NCBI RefSeq assembly: GCF_010119225.1 | Contig: NZ_WNKF01000011.1 | Span: forward strand, 62,001-126,000 | DNA from: Cyclobacterium roseum | Lineage (GTDB): Bacteria > Bacteroidota > Bacteroidia > Cytophagales > Cyclobacteriaceae | Reading direction: 5' to 3' | Length of the DNA: 64,000 nucleotides | In this document: piece after piece, positions 9,778-17,015 of the stretch | Position numbering within the stretch: position 1 is the stretch's first letter | Layout: every line of letters begins with the position of its first letter | The notes under the pieces: model-generated | Seen by the model: only the letters and a program-made list of their open reading frames with translations | Databases searched by the model: none | What the model was told of the DNA's origin: nothing | Program-made: the position numbers and the translations under genes

Positions 9778-11358
9778 ATGAAAAATAATATATCTGTACA
9801 AGGCAAAAGCAATCCGTCAAGAAGAAAATTTTTGGCACTGATGGGAGCAAGCAGTGCTGCGGCCATGACGTTTTCTCCTGCAAATCTTGCGGCCTCCAGT
9901 CTATCATCCAATTCTCCATACCGTGTCTCAAAGGATGAAACAGACGAATTGATATTTATGTCTGTGACAAAACTTTCAGAAATGATCCGAACCAAAAAGG
10001 TTTCGTCTGTAGAGCTGACTCAAGCGTATATTGATCGCATCGAAAAAGTCAATTACCACCTCAATGCAGTAGTGATGCAGTGTTTTGATAGGGCACTGGA
10101 AGAAGCCAAAGCCGCAGATGCCGCATTAAAGAAAAAGCAAATTAGGGGGCCATTGCACGGAGTACCCATGACTCTTAAAGATTCGTTTGAAGCGGAAGGT
10201 GTAATCAGTACGGGGGGTACACTTGGCAGGATCGATTATGTGGGTAAAAAGGACGCTACGGTATTGGCCAGGATGAGACAAAACGGAGCCATTCTTTTGG
10301 GGAAAACCAATACGCCTGAATTTACGCTGGCCGGTGGTGGTATGAGAGGTGTGCGTACTACGGGCAATATCATCTATGGTCTGAGCAAAAACCCTTATGA
10401 TCTTACAAGAGGCACTTCCGGAAGTAGCGGGGGTGCGGGATCCATTGTAGCAGCAGGAGGTTCAGGGTTCGATATCGGCACAGACTGGGGAGGGAGTGTG
10501 CGATTGCCATCAAGCACCAATGGTATAGCGGGGCTCAAGCCTACCTCTGTCCGTTGTCCGCGTACGGGTCATATCGTTGATTATGGGGGCGTATTTGATT
10601 CCTGGCAACAGCCAGGGCCAATGGCTCGTAAGGTAGAAGATTTGATGTTGCTTACTCCATTAATGAGTGGTCCTGACGGTATGGACGCTGCGGTGGTACC
10701 TATGCCCTGGCCGGATCCCGAGCAAATTGACATTAAAAAGCTTAAGGTAGCCTATTACCCTTCTAATTTAATTGCAGATACAGCCGAGGAAACCCAAAAT
10801 ACCATTAAACAAGCGGCTAAGTGGATGGAAGAGGCAGGAGCAGAAGTCACCGAGGACATGCCTCTGGAAATTTTTACCGAGCTGGGAGAGATAAGAAGGG
10901 AGTTGGTTTCTGGAGATGCCTGGGCGTTTTTGAAAAGGGCAGGTGATTTACACGGAAGCAAAACCCTGAGTGAATCCATCCAAAATAGACTTGACAACGG
11001 CACACCAATCTCCGCAGACCGGTACTCTGAACTTTTGACGCTTCAAGATAAAAACAGGACAAGGATGCTGCAATGGTTTCAAAAATATGATGTAATTCTT
11101 TGTCCGACTACCTCTACACCTGCAGAAGAAATCGATCAAGGAATCGGTAGCGAATGGACTAGCAGCAAGCCCGGGGCAAGCTACTGTGGTCCTTACAATA
11201 CTACCGGCTGGCCAGTCACCGTGGTAAGGGGTGATACCAACGGCACCTTGCCGGTTGGGGTGCAATGCGTGGCCCACCCCTGGAGAGAGGATGTTTCCCT
11301 GGCGGTAGCCCAATACCTTGAAAGCAGATCAGGGGGTTGGAGAAGACCCATGATTTGA
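9778..11358 (+). CDS. Tat-exported amidase-signature hydrolase, copy 4 (type B')
   Basis: This is the fourth amidase-signature enzyme, with 526 residues. The Tat motif PSRRKFLA (residues 13-20) is followed by an Ala-rich hydrophobic core. The triad is Lys134 (TLKDS), cis-Ser216 (SGSSGG) and nucleophile Ser240 (GGSVRLP). The long loop before IIYG, the string DSWQQPGPMAR, the LVSGDAWAFLKRA segment (LIIGDGWQWLKRA in copy 2) and the C-terminal VAHPWREDV tie it closely to copy 2. The nucleophile is followed by RLP instead of RGP, a small change beside the active site. The start is 52 bp after copy 3. It is probably a periplasmic enzyme acting with the other three on related amides. Confidence 0.92.
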   Translation: MKNNISVQGKSNPSRRKFLALMGASSAAAMTFSPANLAASSLSSNSPYRVSKDETDELIFMSVTKLSEMIRTKKVSSVELTQAYIDRIEKVNYHLNAVVMQCFDRALEEAKAADAALKKKQIRGPLHGVPMTLKDSFEAEGVISTGGTLGRIDYVGKKDATVLARMRQNGAILLGKTNTPEFTLAGGGMRGVRTTGNIIYGLSKNPYDLTRGTSGSSGGAGSIVAAGGSGFDIGTDWGGSVRLPSSTNGIAGLKPTSVRCPRTGHIVDYGGVFDSWQQPGPMARKVEDLMLLTPLMSGPDGMDAAVVPMPWPDPEQIDIKKLKVAYYPSNLIADTAEETQNTIKQAAKWMEEAGAEVTEDMPLEIFTELGEIRRELVSGDAWAFLKRAGDLHGSKTLSESIQNRLDNGTPISADRYSELLTLQDKNRTRMLQWFQKYDVILCPTTSTPAEEIDQGIGSEWTSSKPGASYCGPYNTTGWPVTVVRGDTNGTLPVGVQCVAHPWREDVSLAVAQYLESRSGGWRRPMI

Positions 11359-11408
11359 CAACCGACCTGCTTGATTATTTCCGGTTCGGATGTCATTACC
11401 TGTTTAGA

Positions 11409-11454
11409 ATTGGCGTAATAATATTTTGTTCCTATCGAAATAAAATATGCCAAT
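11409..11454 (+). other. Stem-loop between the fourth amidase and the acetamidase gene
   Basis: ATTGGC (11409-11414) pairs with GCCAAT (11449-11454), and ATATTTT (11421-11427) pairs with AAAATAT (11442-11448). A 6-nt bulge lies on the 5' side. The structure sits in the 195-bp gap between two same-strand genes. It lacks a following T-tract, so it looks more like an mRNA processing or stabilising element than a terminator, but partial termination is possible. Confidence 0.35.
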
Positions 11455-11553
11455 AGCCAGGTGATGGGTTAATCAACGCTTTGGTTTGAAAAAAAGCCAG
11501 GTCATTTAGAAGTTTCAGTTATTCGAAAGACATAAAATTAATTGTATAAAAAT

Positions 11554-12705
11554 ATGGAAATTAAAAATTCAAGAAGGGATTTTTTAGAAAAGTCGATCTT
11601 CGGAGGCACCCTTGCCCTTAGCGGATTACCTGGATTGGTTCTTGGCAAAGGGCTCAATAAATTTCCCGATAAAATTGGAAACCAACCTACCGGGAAGATC
11701 AAACCCGATAAGATTCTTCGCTCGTTTCCTGAAAATATGGTTTGGGGTTATTTTGGAGCGGATGTACCTCCAAAACTCACCGTAAAAGAAGGAGAAATAG
11801 TAGAAATTCATTCGATAAGTACCTCGGGTGTTTCCAGGGAAGACCCGGAGTCTTTTTTCAGGGAAAACAACCTGCCTTTGGACGATCATGCGAAAGAACT
11901 TATTGATATTATCCATAATGTAGCTCCGGAGCCTTCAGGGATTAGAGGGCATATGTTGACAGGCCCGGTCTTCATTGAGGGTGCAATGCCAGGCGATAGT
12001 ATCGAAATACGTATCCATGATGTTCGGTTGAGAAGTGATTTCGGTGTAAATCATGTAAGGCCAGGCAGCCGGGATGATGTCCCACTGGAAATTACTAACC
12101 AGGAAAGCTTCGTTTATAAATACAATAAAAAAAGAACCAGTGCGGAGTTGCTTCCAGGGGTGGAAATACCATTAAAGCCCTTCATGGGAGTTATGGCGCT
12201 TTCGCCACCTTCTGAGACGGGACGTGTAAGCTCCATTCCACCTGATTTTTTTGGGGGGAACCTGGATTTAAAGCACTTGGTAAAAGGTACTTCCCTCACC
12301 TTGCCGGTGTCTGTAGAAGGCGGACTTTTCACAACTGGGGATGCTCATGGCGCACAGGGCAACGGGGAGGTGAGTGGCACGGCCATAGAAACTTCTATGA
12401 TACTCGTGGCCGAATTCATTATACACAAAAAGACCATTCAACTGCCAGTGGCCGAAACGCCGGATCATTTCATCGTTTTTGGTCTTAATCCTGATTTGGA
12501 CGAGGCAATGAAACAAGCACTCCGGCAATCCGTGGTTTTCATCCATGAAAAACTTGGCTTCACTTATGAAGAGGCCATGTCCATTTCAAGTACTGCGGTA
12601 GATTTTGAAATTACGCAAGTTGTTGATCGTACCGAGGGAGTGCACGGTATGATCCCTAAATCCATTTTCACCAACCACAAATTTGATTACTGGTACTCCT
12701 CTTAA
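11554..12705 (+). CDS. Tat-exported acetamidase/formamidase family protein
   Basis: This protein belongs to the metal-dependent acetamidase/formamidase (FmdA/AmdA) family, which releases ammonia from short amides. It is unrelated in fold to the amidase-signature enzymes upstream. The family's core motif is present as GDAHGAQGNGEVSGTAIE (about residues 262-279), where His and acidic residues bind metal. I chose the ATG at 11554 (MEIKNSRRDF) over an in-frame TTG 12 bp upstream, because the ATG places the Tat motif NSRRDFLE at residues 5-12, as in the neighbouring amidases. Ordinary FmdA enzymes are cytoplasmic, so a Tat signal on this one is notable and fits the idea of a wholly periplasmic amide-degrading set. 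The gene lies 14 bp before the next gene. The in vivo substrate is unknown. Confidence 0.85.
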   Translation: MEIKNSRRDFLEKSIFGGTLALSGLPGLVLGKGLNKFPDKIGNQPTGKIKPDKILRSFPENMVWGYFGADVPPKLTVKEGEIVEIHSISTSGVSREDPESFFRENNLPLDDHAKELIDIIHNVAPEPSGIRGHMLTGPVFIEGAMPGDSIEIRIHDVRLRSDFGVNHVRPGSRDDVPLEITNQESFVYKYNKKRTSAELLPGVEIPLKPFMGVMALSPPSETGRVSSIPPDFFGGNLDLKHLVKGTSLTLPVSVEGGLFTTGDAHGAQGNGEVSGTAIETSMILVAEFIIHKKTIQLPVAETPDHFIVFGLNPDLDEAMKQALRQSVVFIHEKLGFTYEEAMSISSTAVDFEITQVVDRTEGVHGMIPKSIFTNHKFDYWYSS

Positions 12706-12719
12706 ACTCCACTAAGCAT

Positions 12720-14474
12720 ATGCAAACCACCAACCGATTTAGTATTTGCAATAAATTCGTACTATTCCTTCTGCTCTTTATTTGCTACAAAGTAGGTTAT
12801 TCTCAGGAAAAGCCGCGTTTGGCGATCTTTTCCGGTCCCACTGCGACCATTCAGAACAGCTATCCGCTGATCACTAGTAACAAGGCGAGGGAGGAAAATG
12901 AACTGCCTTTGTTGACCAGCAGTGAGGGCGAAAAGATGCCTTTTGATCGATTATATTATCAACGGATAGCCGCCCCGGTAACGGTATATGTAGAAATGTT
13001 CACCGCCCATCCCCTGGAAAGTGATGTCAAAGAATTGTATGGGGCACCTGACGGGTACGTCGGCAAAGACCGAAAATTTCGAAAAACCAGAAGGGATCCT
13101 TCAGACAAGCCTGTTCTAAAAGTGGAATTAAAACCGGAAGACGGTTTGTACCCATTGCCGTACATGGCGGTTCAAACCAACGGTAAACCCTGGGACGCTA
13201 CCTCTGCTTACCCGGGCTCGCCGTTTTCAGAGTCCAGACAGACCTTTTATCCCAATGCTTCCAGAATATTCGAGGAGATTGAACGGGCTGGTGGGAATAT
13301 CTATGGAATGGCAGACTTTGACTTTTACAGGCCGGCTCCGGCTGGGGGATATACCAAAGGATTAGCAGCTGAAGAGCGAACAGATAATGGAGAAGGGGAT
13401 ATTCCACCCGAAACCTTGGGCAAAGACTTTTTCACTTATGGCCCCTATGGTGCCTCACAAAACCGCATGCAACTGGCAAAAGCCACAAATATGGTTCAGC
13501 GGGTGATGGAGTCCGGTGACTATGATGGCTCCATCTGGCTGGAAGGAAGTCCCAGCATTGAAAATACTTCTTATTGGATGGGCTTACTTATCGATTCGGA
13601 AGCCCCTCTGGTATTCAATGCCGCACAGCGAATGCGTGGTCTGGTGAGTGCCGATGGGGATCAAAATATTATTGATGGTATTCATTTCATTACTTCCGGC
13701 GTTTGGGCAGATGAAAAAGGGGTTAGCCGGATTGGCTCGGTAATGATCCAGGATCAGATAATATTTTCTTCCCGGGAAGTACAGAAGGGAGATGCAAGAC
13801 CTGGAGGATATGTGATTACAGGTGGTTATGGCGGTATTATCGGATCCATGGGCTATGGCCCCAAATTGACCTTTTTGCCCTTAAGAAAACATACGCACCT
13901 TTCTGAAGTGAACTTCAACCGGATACCTGAATCCGTTCCAGGTATTACCGTATCGAATGAAGGGTCGCTTTCAAATGCGGAGGTTGCGGTGAAGGATGAA
14001 AATGGAGACTTAATTCCCGAGTCCATGCCGATGGTTACGATCTATAAAAGCGCGCGTTGGAAAACAGAGGATGACGGCAGCGACGATCCTGCGAGTGAAG
14101 TGGACATTCTTGCCAGAATACAGGATAATCTCAGCAAATATCCGCTTGCGGGATTTGTTGGAGAAGGAATGGCGCCCTATGGATCTATGATATCGCCAAT
14201 GGATGCAGCACTCGAACTAGCGGCACTTCATGGGTACCCGGTTCTCAAGGCAGCCCGGGGCAATGCAGATGGATTTATGGATACCAACCCCGACAATTTA
14301 TTTATTGAGGGGCATAATACCACCTCCACCAAAGGCAGGGTACTGCTAATGGCCTGTATTCTTCGGTTTGGAACCTATCCGCCGGCAAAAGACCCATCCA
14401 ATCCTACCCCAGAAGAACTTGATGCCATCAAGGAAAAAATTAAACTGTATCAGGAAGTCTTCCACACTCACTAA
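12720..14474 (+). CDS. Secreted, divergent asparaginase/glutaminase-fold protein
   Basis: The 584-residue protein has a Sec signal peptide (hydrophobic core about residues 13-24, cleavage near YSQ-EKP). I assign it to the type I/II asparaginase fold from a chain of ordered matches: IFSGPTATIQ (36-45) for the family's TGGTI segment, SADGDQNIID (310-319) for SADGPxNL, REVQKGD (352-358, Lys356) for the catalytic-lysine segment, RKHTHLS (389-395), and a C-terminal helix with GRVLLM (539-544). The normal catalytic HGTDT is EGSPS (275-279), so the usual Thr and Asp are Ser and Pro. Roughly 200 extra residues lie between the first and second motifs. It may be a non-classical amidohydrolase or an inactive binding protein. 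It is encoded between the acetamidase and the lipoprotein amidase. The family call is from memory of motifs, not a search. Confidence 0.7.
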   Translation: MQTTNRFSICNKFVLFLLLFICYKVGYSQEKPRLAIFSGPTATIQNSYPLITSNKAREENELPLLTSSEGEKMPFDRLYYQRIAAPVTVYVEMFTAHPLESDVKELYGAPDGYVGKDRKFRKTRRDPSDKPVLKVELKPEDGLYPLPYMAVQTNGKPWDATSAYPGSPFSESRQTFYPNASRIFEEIERAGGNIYGMADFDFYRPAPAGGYTKGLAAEERTDNGEGDIPPETLGKDFFTYGPYGASQNRMQLAKATNMVQRVMESGDYDGSIWLEGSPSIENTSYWMGLLIDSEAPLVFNAAQRMRGLVSADGDQNIIDGIHFITSGVWADEKGVSRIGSVMIQDQIIFSSREVQKGDARPGGYVITGGYGGIIGSMGYGPKLTFLPLRKHTHLSEVNFNRIPESVPGITVSNEGSLSNAEVAVKDENGDLIPESMPMVTIYKSARWKTEDDGSDDPASEVDILARIQDNLSKYPLAGFVGEGMAPYGSMISPMDAALELAALHGYPVLKAARGNADGFMDTNPDNLFIEGHNTTSTKGRVLLMACILRFGTYPPAKDPSNPTPEELDAIKEKIKLYQEVFHTH

Positions 14475-14482
14475 TATCAACT

Positions 14483-16048
14483 ATGCGTACCAAAAATAAA
14501 CTAATACAAATCTCGTTGGTTGGACTTCTGTTTTGGGTTAGTTGTACTTCCCCGGATAAAGAGGCAACCGATTTTCCTCTAGCTGAGGCCACCATAGCGG
14601 ATATCCATGCAGCCATGGAGCGTGGCGATGTCACTGCTCACTATTTAGTCGAAGGCTATCTGGAGCGAATTGAGGCGTACGATAAACAGGGACCTTCCAT
14701 CAATTCCATTATTTCAATCAACCCGGAAGCAATGGCTACTGCCAAATACCTGGATAGCATTTATGCAGAGAGTGGTATGGTAGGTCCCCTTCACGGCATC
14801 CCTATTATTGTTAAGGATAACTATGATTTTTTTGGCATGCCCACCAGCAATGGAACACTCGCATTAAAAGCGTCCTACCCGCCTGATGATGCTTTTCAAG
14901 TTAAAAAACTGCGTGAAGCTGGTGCCATTATTATCGCCAAGGCAAATTTGGCAGAATTTGCCTCCAGCGGTGAATTCTCGGTGAGCTCTGTCCTGCCTGG
15001 CTATTCCCGTAATCCCTATGATACCCGCAGAACCACTGCTGGTTCCAGCGGGGGTACCGGTGCATCCATTGCTGCAAGCTTGGCGGTCGTGGGTTTGGGC
15101 ACCGATACCGGAAGCTCTATCAGGGGGCCTTCTGCCCACCAGGCCTTGGTTGGAATCAGGTCTACTATGGGCTTAACCAGCCGGGATGGCATCGTTCCAC
15201 TGGCACTGACCAATGATATCGGTGGCCCAATGGCGAGAACTGTGGAAGATGCGGTGAGGGTGTTTGATGTCATTGCCGGATATGATGAGGCAGATACCGT
15301 CACTAAAGCTAGTATCGAGTCCAAAGAGGATTCCTATTTGCCTTTTTTGGATGCAAATGCCCTTGAGGGAAAGAGAATTGGTGTTCTCCATCAACTTTTT
15401 CCAAAATCTGATTCCGATAGCAGTGTTTATTCATTGATGACCGGCGCGCTGGAAGATCTGAAGAAGGGAGGAGCCATTTTACTCGATAGTGTGGAGATCC
15501 GGGATCTAGATTCATTGAATGAATCAGGTACACGTATCCGTCAACTCAAAAGGGACTACAATGCCTATCTTGCCAGCTTGGGAGATAGTTCGAAGTACAA
15601 AACGCTTCAAGATATCATCGACTCCGATGATTATCATCCCTATTTGGAAAAGAGGTTAATTGATGCCCAGGCTGAAGTGGACATACCGGAGGAACATCCC
15701 GATTGGGACAAAAATATGGCACTGAGACAAACGCTCCGGGAACGCGTGTTGGGAGTGATGGATAGTTTAAACCTGGATGCCCTTATTTACCCTGCTTTCA
15801 CCTATCCTCCCCGGTTGATTGGCGATCTCAATGGGCCCAGGGGCGATACCAGCGGCAAGCTGTCGCCACCAACGGGTTTCCCTGCCGTAGCCGTACCTAT
15901 GGGCTATTCCTACGGAAAATATCCGGCAGGTTTTCAACTTCTGGGTAGGCCTTTTAGTGAAGGCGTTCTATTTGCCATAGCCTACGGCTATGAACAGCAA
16001 ACCAAGCATAGACGAGCTCCCGACGGTTTTGAAGAGCTTGACAAGTAG
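14483..16048 (+). CDS. Lipoprotein amidase-signature hydrolase, copy 5
   Basis: This fifth amidase-signature enzyme (521 residues) is a lipoprotein, not a Tat substrate: the signal segment LIQISLVGLLFWVSC puts the lipid-modified cysteine at residue 21. The acidic run after it (TSPDKEATD) resembles Bacteroidota surface-export signals, so the enzyme could face outward. The triad is complete: Lys111 (IVKDN), cis-Ser188 (AGSSGG) and Ser212 (GSSIRGP). It is only distantly related to the four Tat amidases and looks more like the Glu-tRNA-amidotransferase-A-like secreted amidases found in many bacteria. It starts 8 bp after the asparaginase-like gene and is the last gene before a strong hairpin, so it closes the locus. 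It may make the first cut before uptake through SusCD; this is inference. Confidence 0.9.
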   Translation: MRTKNKLIQISLVGLLFWVSCTSPDKEATDFPLAEATIADIHAAMERGDVTAHYLVEGYLERIEAYDKQGPSINSIISINPEAMATAKYLDSIYAESGMVGPLHGIPIIVKDNYDFFGMPTSNGTLALKASYPPDDAFQVKKLREAGAIIIAKANLAEFASSGEFSVSSVLPGYSRNPYDTRRTTAGSSGGTGASIAASLAVVGLGTDTGSSIRGPSAHQALVGIRSTMGLTSRDGIVPLALTNDIGGPMARTVEDAVRVFDVIAGYDEADTVTKASIESKEDSYLPFLDANALEGKRIGVLHQLFPKSDSDSSVYSLMTGALEDLKKGGAILLDSVEIRDLDSLNESGTRIRQLKRDYNAYLASLGDSSKYKTLQDIIDSDDYHPYLEKRLIDAQAEVDIPEEHPDWDKNMALRQTLRERVLGVMDSLNLDALIYPAFTYPPRLIGDLNGPRGDTSGKLSPPTGFPAVAVPMGYSYGKYPAGFQLLGRPFSEGVLFAIAYGYEQQTKHRRAPDGFEELDK

Positions 16049-16077
16049 ATGCATACCAACAGGTGACTCTTCTCCAG

Positions 16078-16114
16078 AAATCCAGTCCGGTTAAATTCAC
16101 CGGGCTGGATTTTT
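16078..16114 (+). terminator. Hairpin terminator closing the amidase locus
   Basis: AAATCCAGTCCGG (16078-16090) pairs with CCGGGCTGGATTT (16100-16112) around a 9-nt loop, with one G-T wobble, and a T-run follows. It lies 30 bp after the stop codon of the fifth amidase and is the natural 3' end of the transcript that begins at the first susC. Confidence 0.7.
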
Positions 16115-16352
16115 AGTAGTTGGGTTTCGAGCACTGAACATCCGATCGATCGAAGTCCATTAAAATCTTGGATAATAACCCGATTCACTCAGGAATGACT
16201 AGTCAGATAAACCGTAAATCGGAAATGAGGCAAGAAAATGGTTCGGGTGTTACGTGTTTGGCTACCTGTGGCTACTTTTCAATTTTTTCTACTCACCCGA
16301 GAAAACTAGTATGTTTTTTAAGGTTTTGACGAGTTCTTTGACCAACAAAAAA
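16115..16352. other. Convergent spacer without a recognisable gene
   Basis: This non-coding stretch lies between the terminator of the amidase locus and the shared hairpin at 16353. Apart from the short palindrome CGATCGATCG (16143-16152) I see no gene, promoter or structured RNA in it. Confidence 0.5.
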
Positions 16353-16378
16353 AGGAGCTGATTCAGCTCCTTTTTTTG
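16353..16378. terminator. Bidirectional terminator between two convergent loci
   Basis: AGGAGCT and AGCTCCT pair around GATTC (16353-16371), flanked by an A-run on the left and a T-run on the right. The structure can therefore stop transcription from either strand. It lies 37 bp beyond the stop codon of the minus-strand lipoprotein gene and is the likely end of the second SusCD operon. Confidence 0.8.
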
Positions 16379-16414
16379 TTTCAGGTCAATTGGAATGGAA
16401 GTTCCAGATCTATT

Positions 16415-16984
16415 TTAATCCTGCTCGTTTGGATTCTGGGGATTGGGAGCCCTGACCTCCAGCACCAAGGTACCGAATCCCGGGAGGTTGGTATAAAATT
16501 GTGCATACCTACCGGTATAGCGGCCATCCAGGGAGGGATTGTAATTGAAGTACTGACCGTACTGTGAAAATTGCAGGCCTTCGCTGGTCGTAATTTCATA
16601 CGTAATCCGAAATTCATCCCGGGATAGGTTAGCATCTGCTATCGAAGCCGGTGTCTCTCCAAAATACGCATAAGCCTCCGCTCCGGTCATGGAGATGGAA
16701 GAAGGAAAATCAGTAAAGCTGCCCAGGGAAACCTGATTGGAACCTCTGTTCAGAAACAATTCAATGGATGAAGCCGTGTGAACACCAAAACCTTCGTAGT
16801 TCAAATCAAAGGAGACTTCAGATTCTTCGAGTGCTTGAATATTAAACCAGTATTTTCCTGGTTCCAGGGTTGCATTTGCAATGATGCCCACTTCGTAATC
16901 AGGCTCTTTGATCGAACCCTCTTCCAGGCAGCTACTAAATACCAGGGCCAGGGCAACAATTATAATATAGGAATGTAGTTTCAT
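16415..16984 (-). CDS. Small lipoprotein of the second SusCD operon
   Basis: This is a predicted lipoprotein of 189 residues with no family I can name. The start at 16984 (MKLHSYIIIV) gives a proper lipoprotein signal with Cys19 (LVFSSC). The longer frame extending to 17203 adds 73 residues that overlap the susD gene and would bury the signal, so I reject it. After the cysteine comes the acidic LEEGSIKEPD, a typical surface-export sequence in this phylum. The rest is rich in beta-prone and aromatic residues (for example FNIQALEESEVSFDLNYEGF), suggesting a small beta-sandwich. It follows susD by 31 bp, so it may be a third surface-binding component like SusE/F, acting with that receptor. Function is unknown. 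Confidence 0.75.
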   Translation of the reverse strand: MKLHSYIIIVALALVFSSCLEEGSIKEPDYEVGIIANATLEPGKYWFNIQALEESEVSFDLNYEGFGVHTASSIELFLNRGSNQVSLGSFTDFPSSISMTGAEAYAYFGETPASIADANLSRDEFRITYEITTSEGLQFSQYGQYFNYNPSLDGRYTGRYAQFYTNLPGFGTLVLEVRAPNPQNPNEQD

Positions 16985-17015
16985 TTTCTTTTGATTAAAG
17001 TGAGTGGATGATCGA

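Noticed and set aside
11542-11553. TTG start for the acetamidase
   Set aside because: The ATG at 11554 gives the same Tat N-terminus layout as its neighbours.
16143-16152. CGATCGATCG palindrome as a binding site
   Set aside because: A short GATC repeat in a convergent spacer between two terminators has no likely regulatory role.
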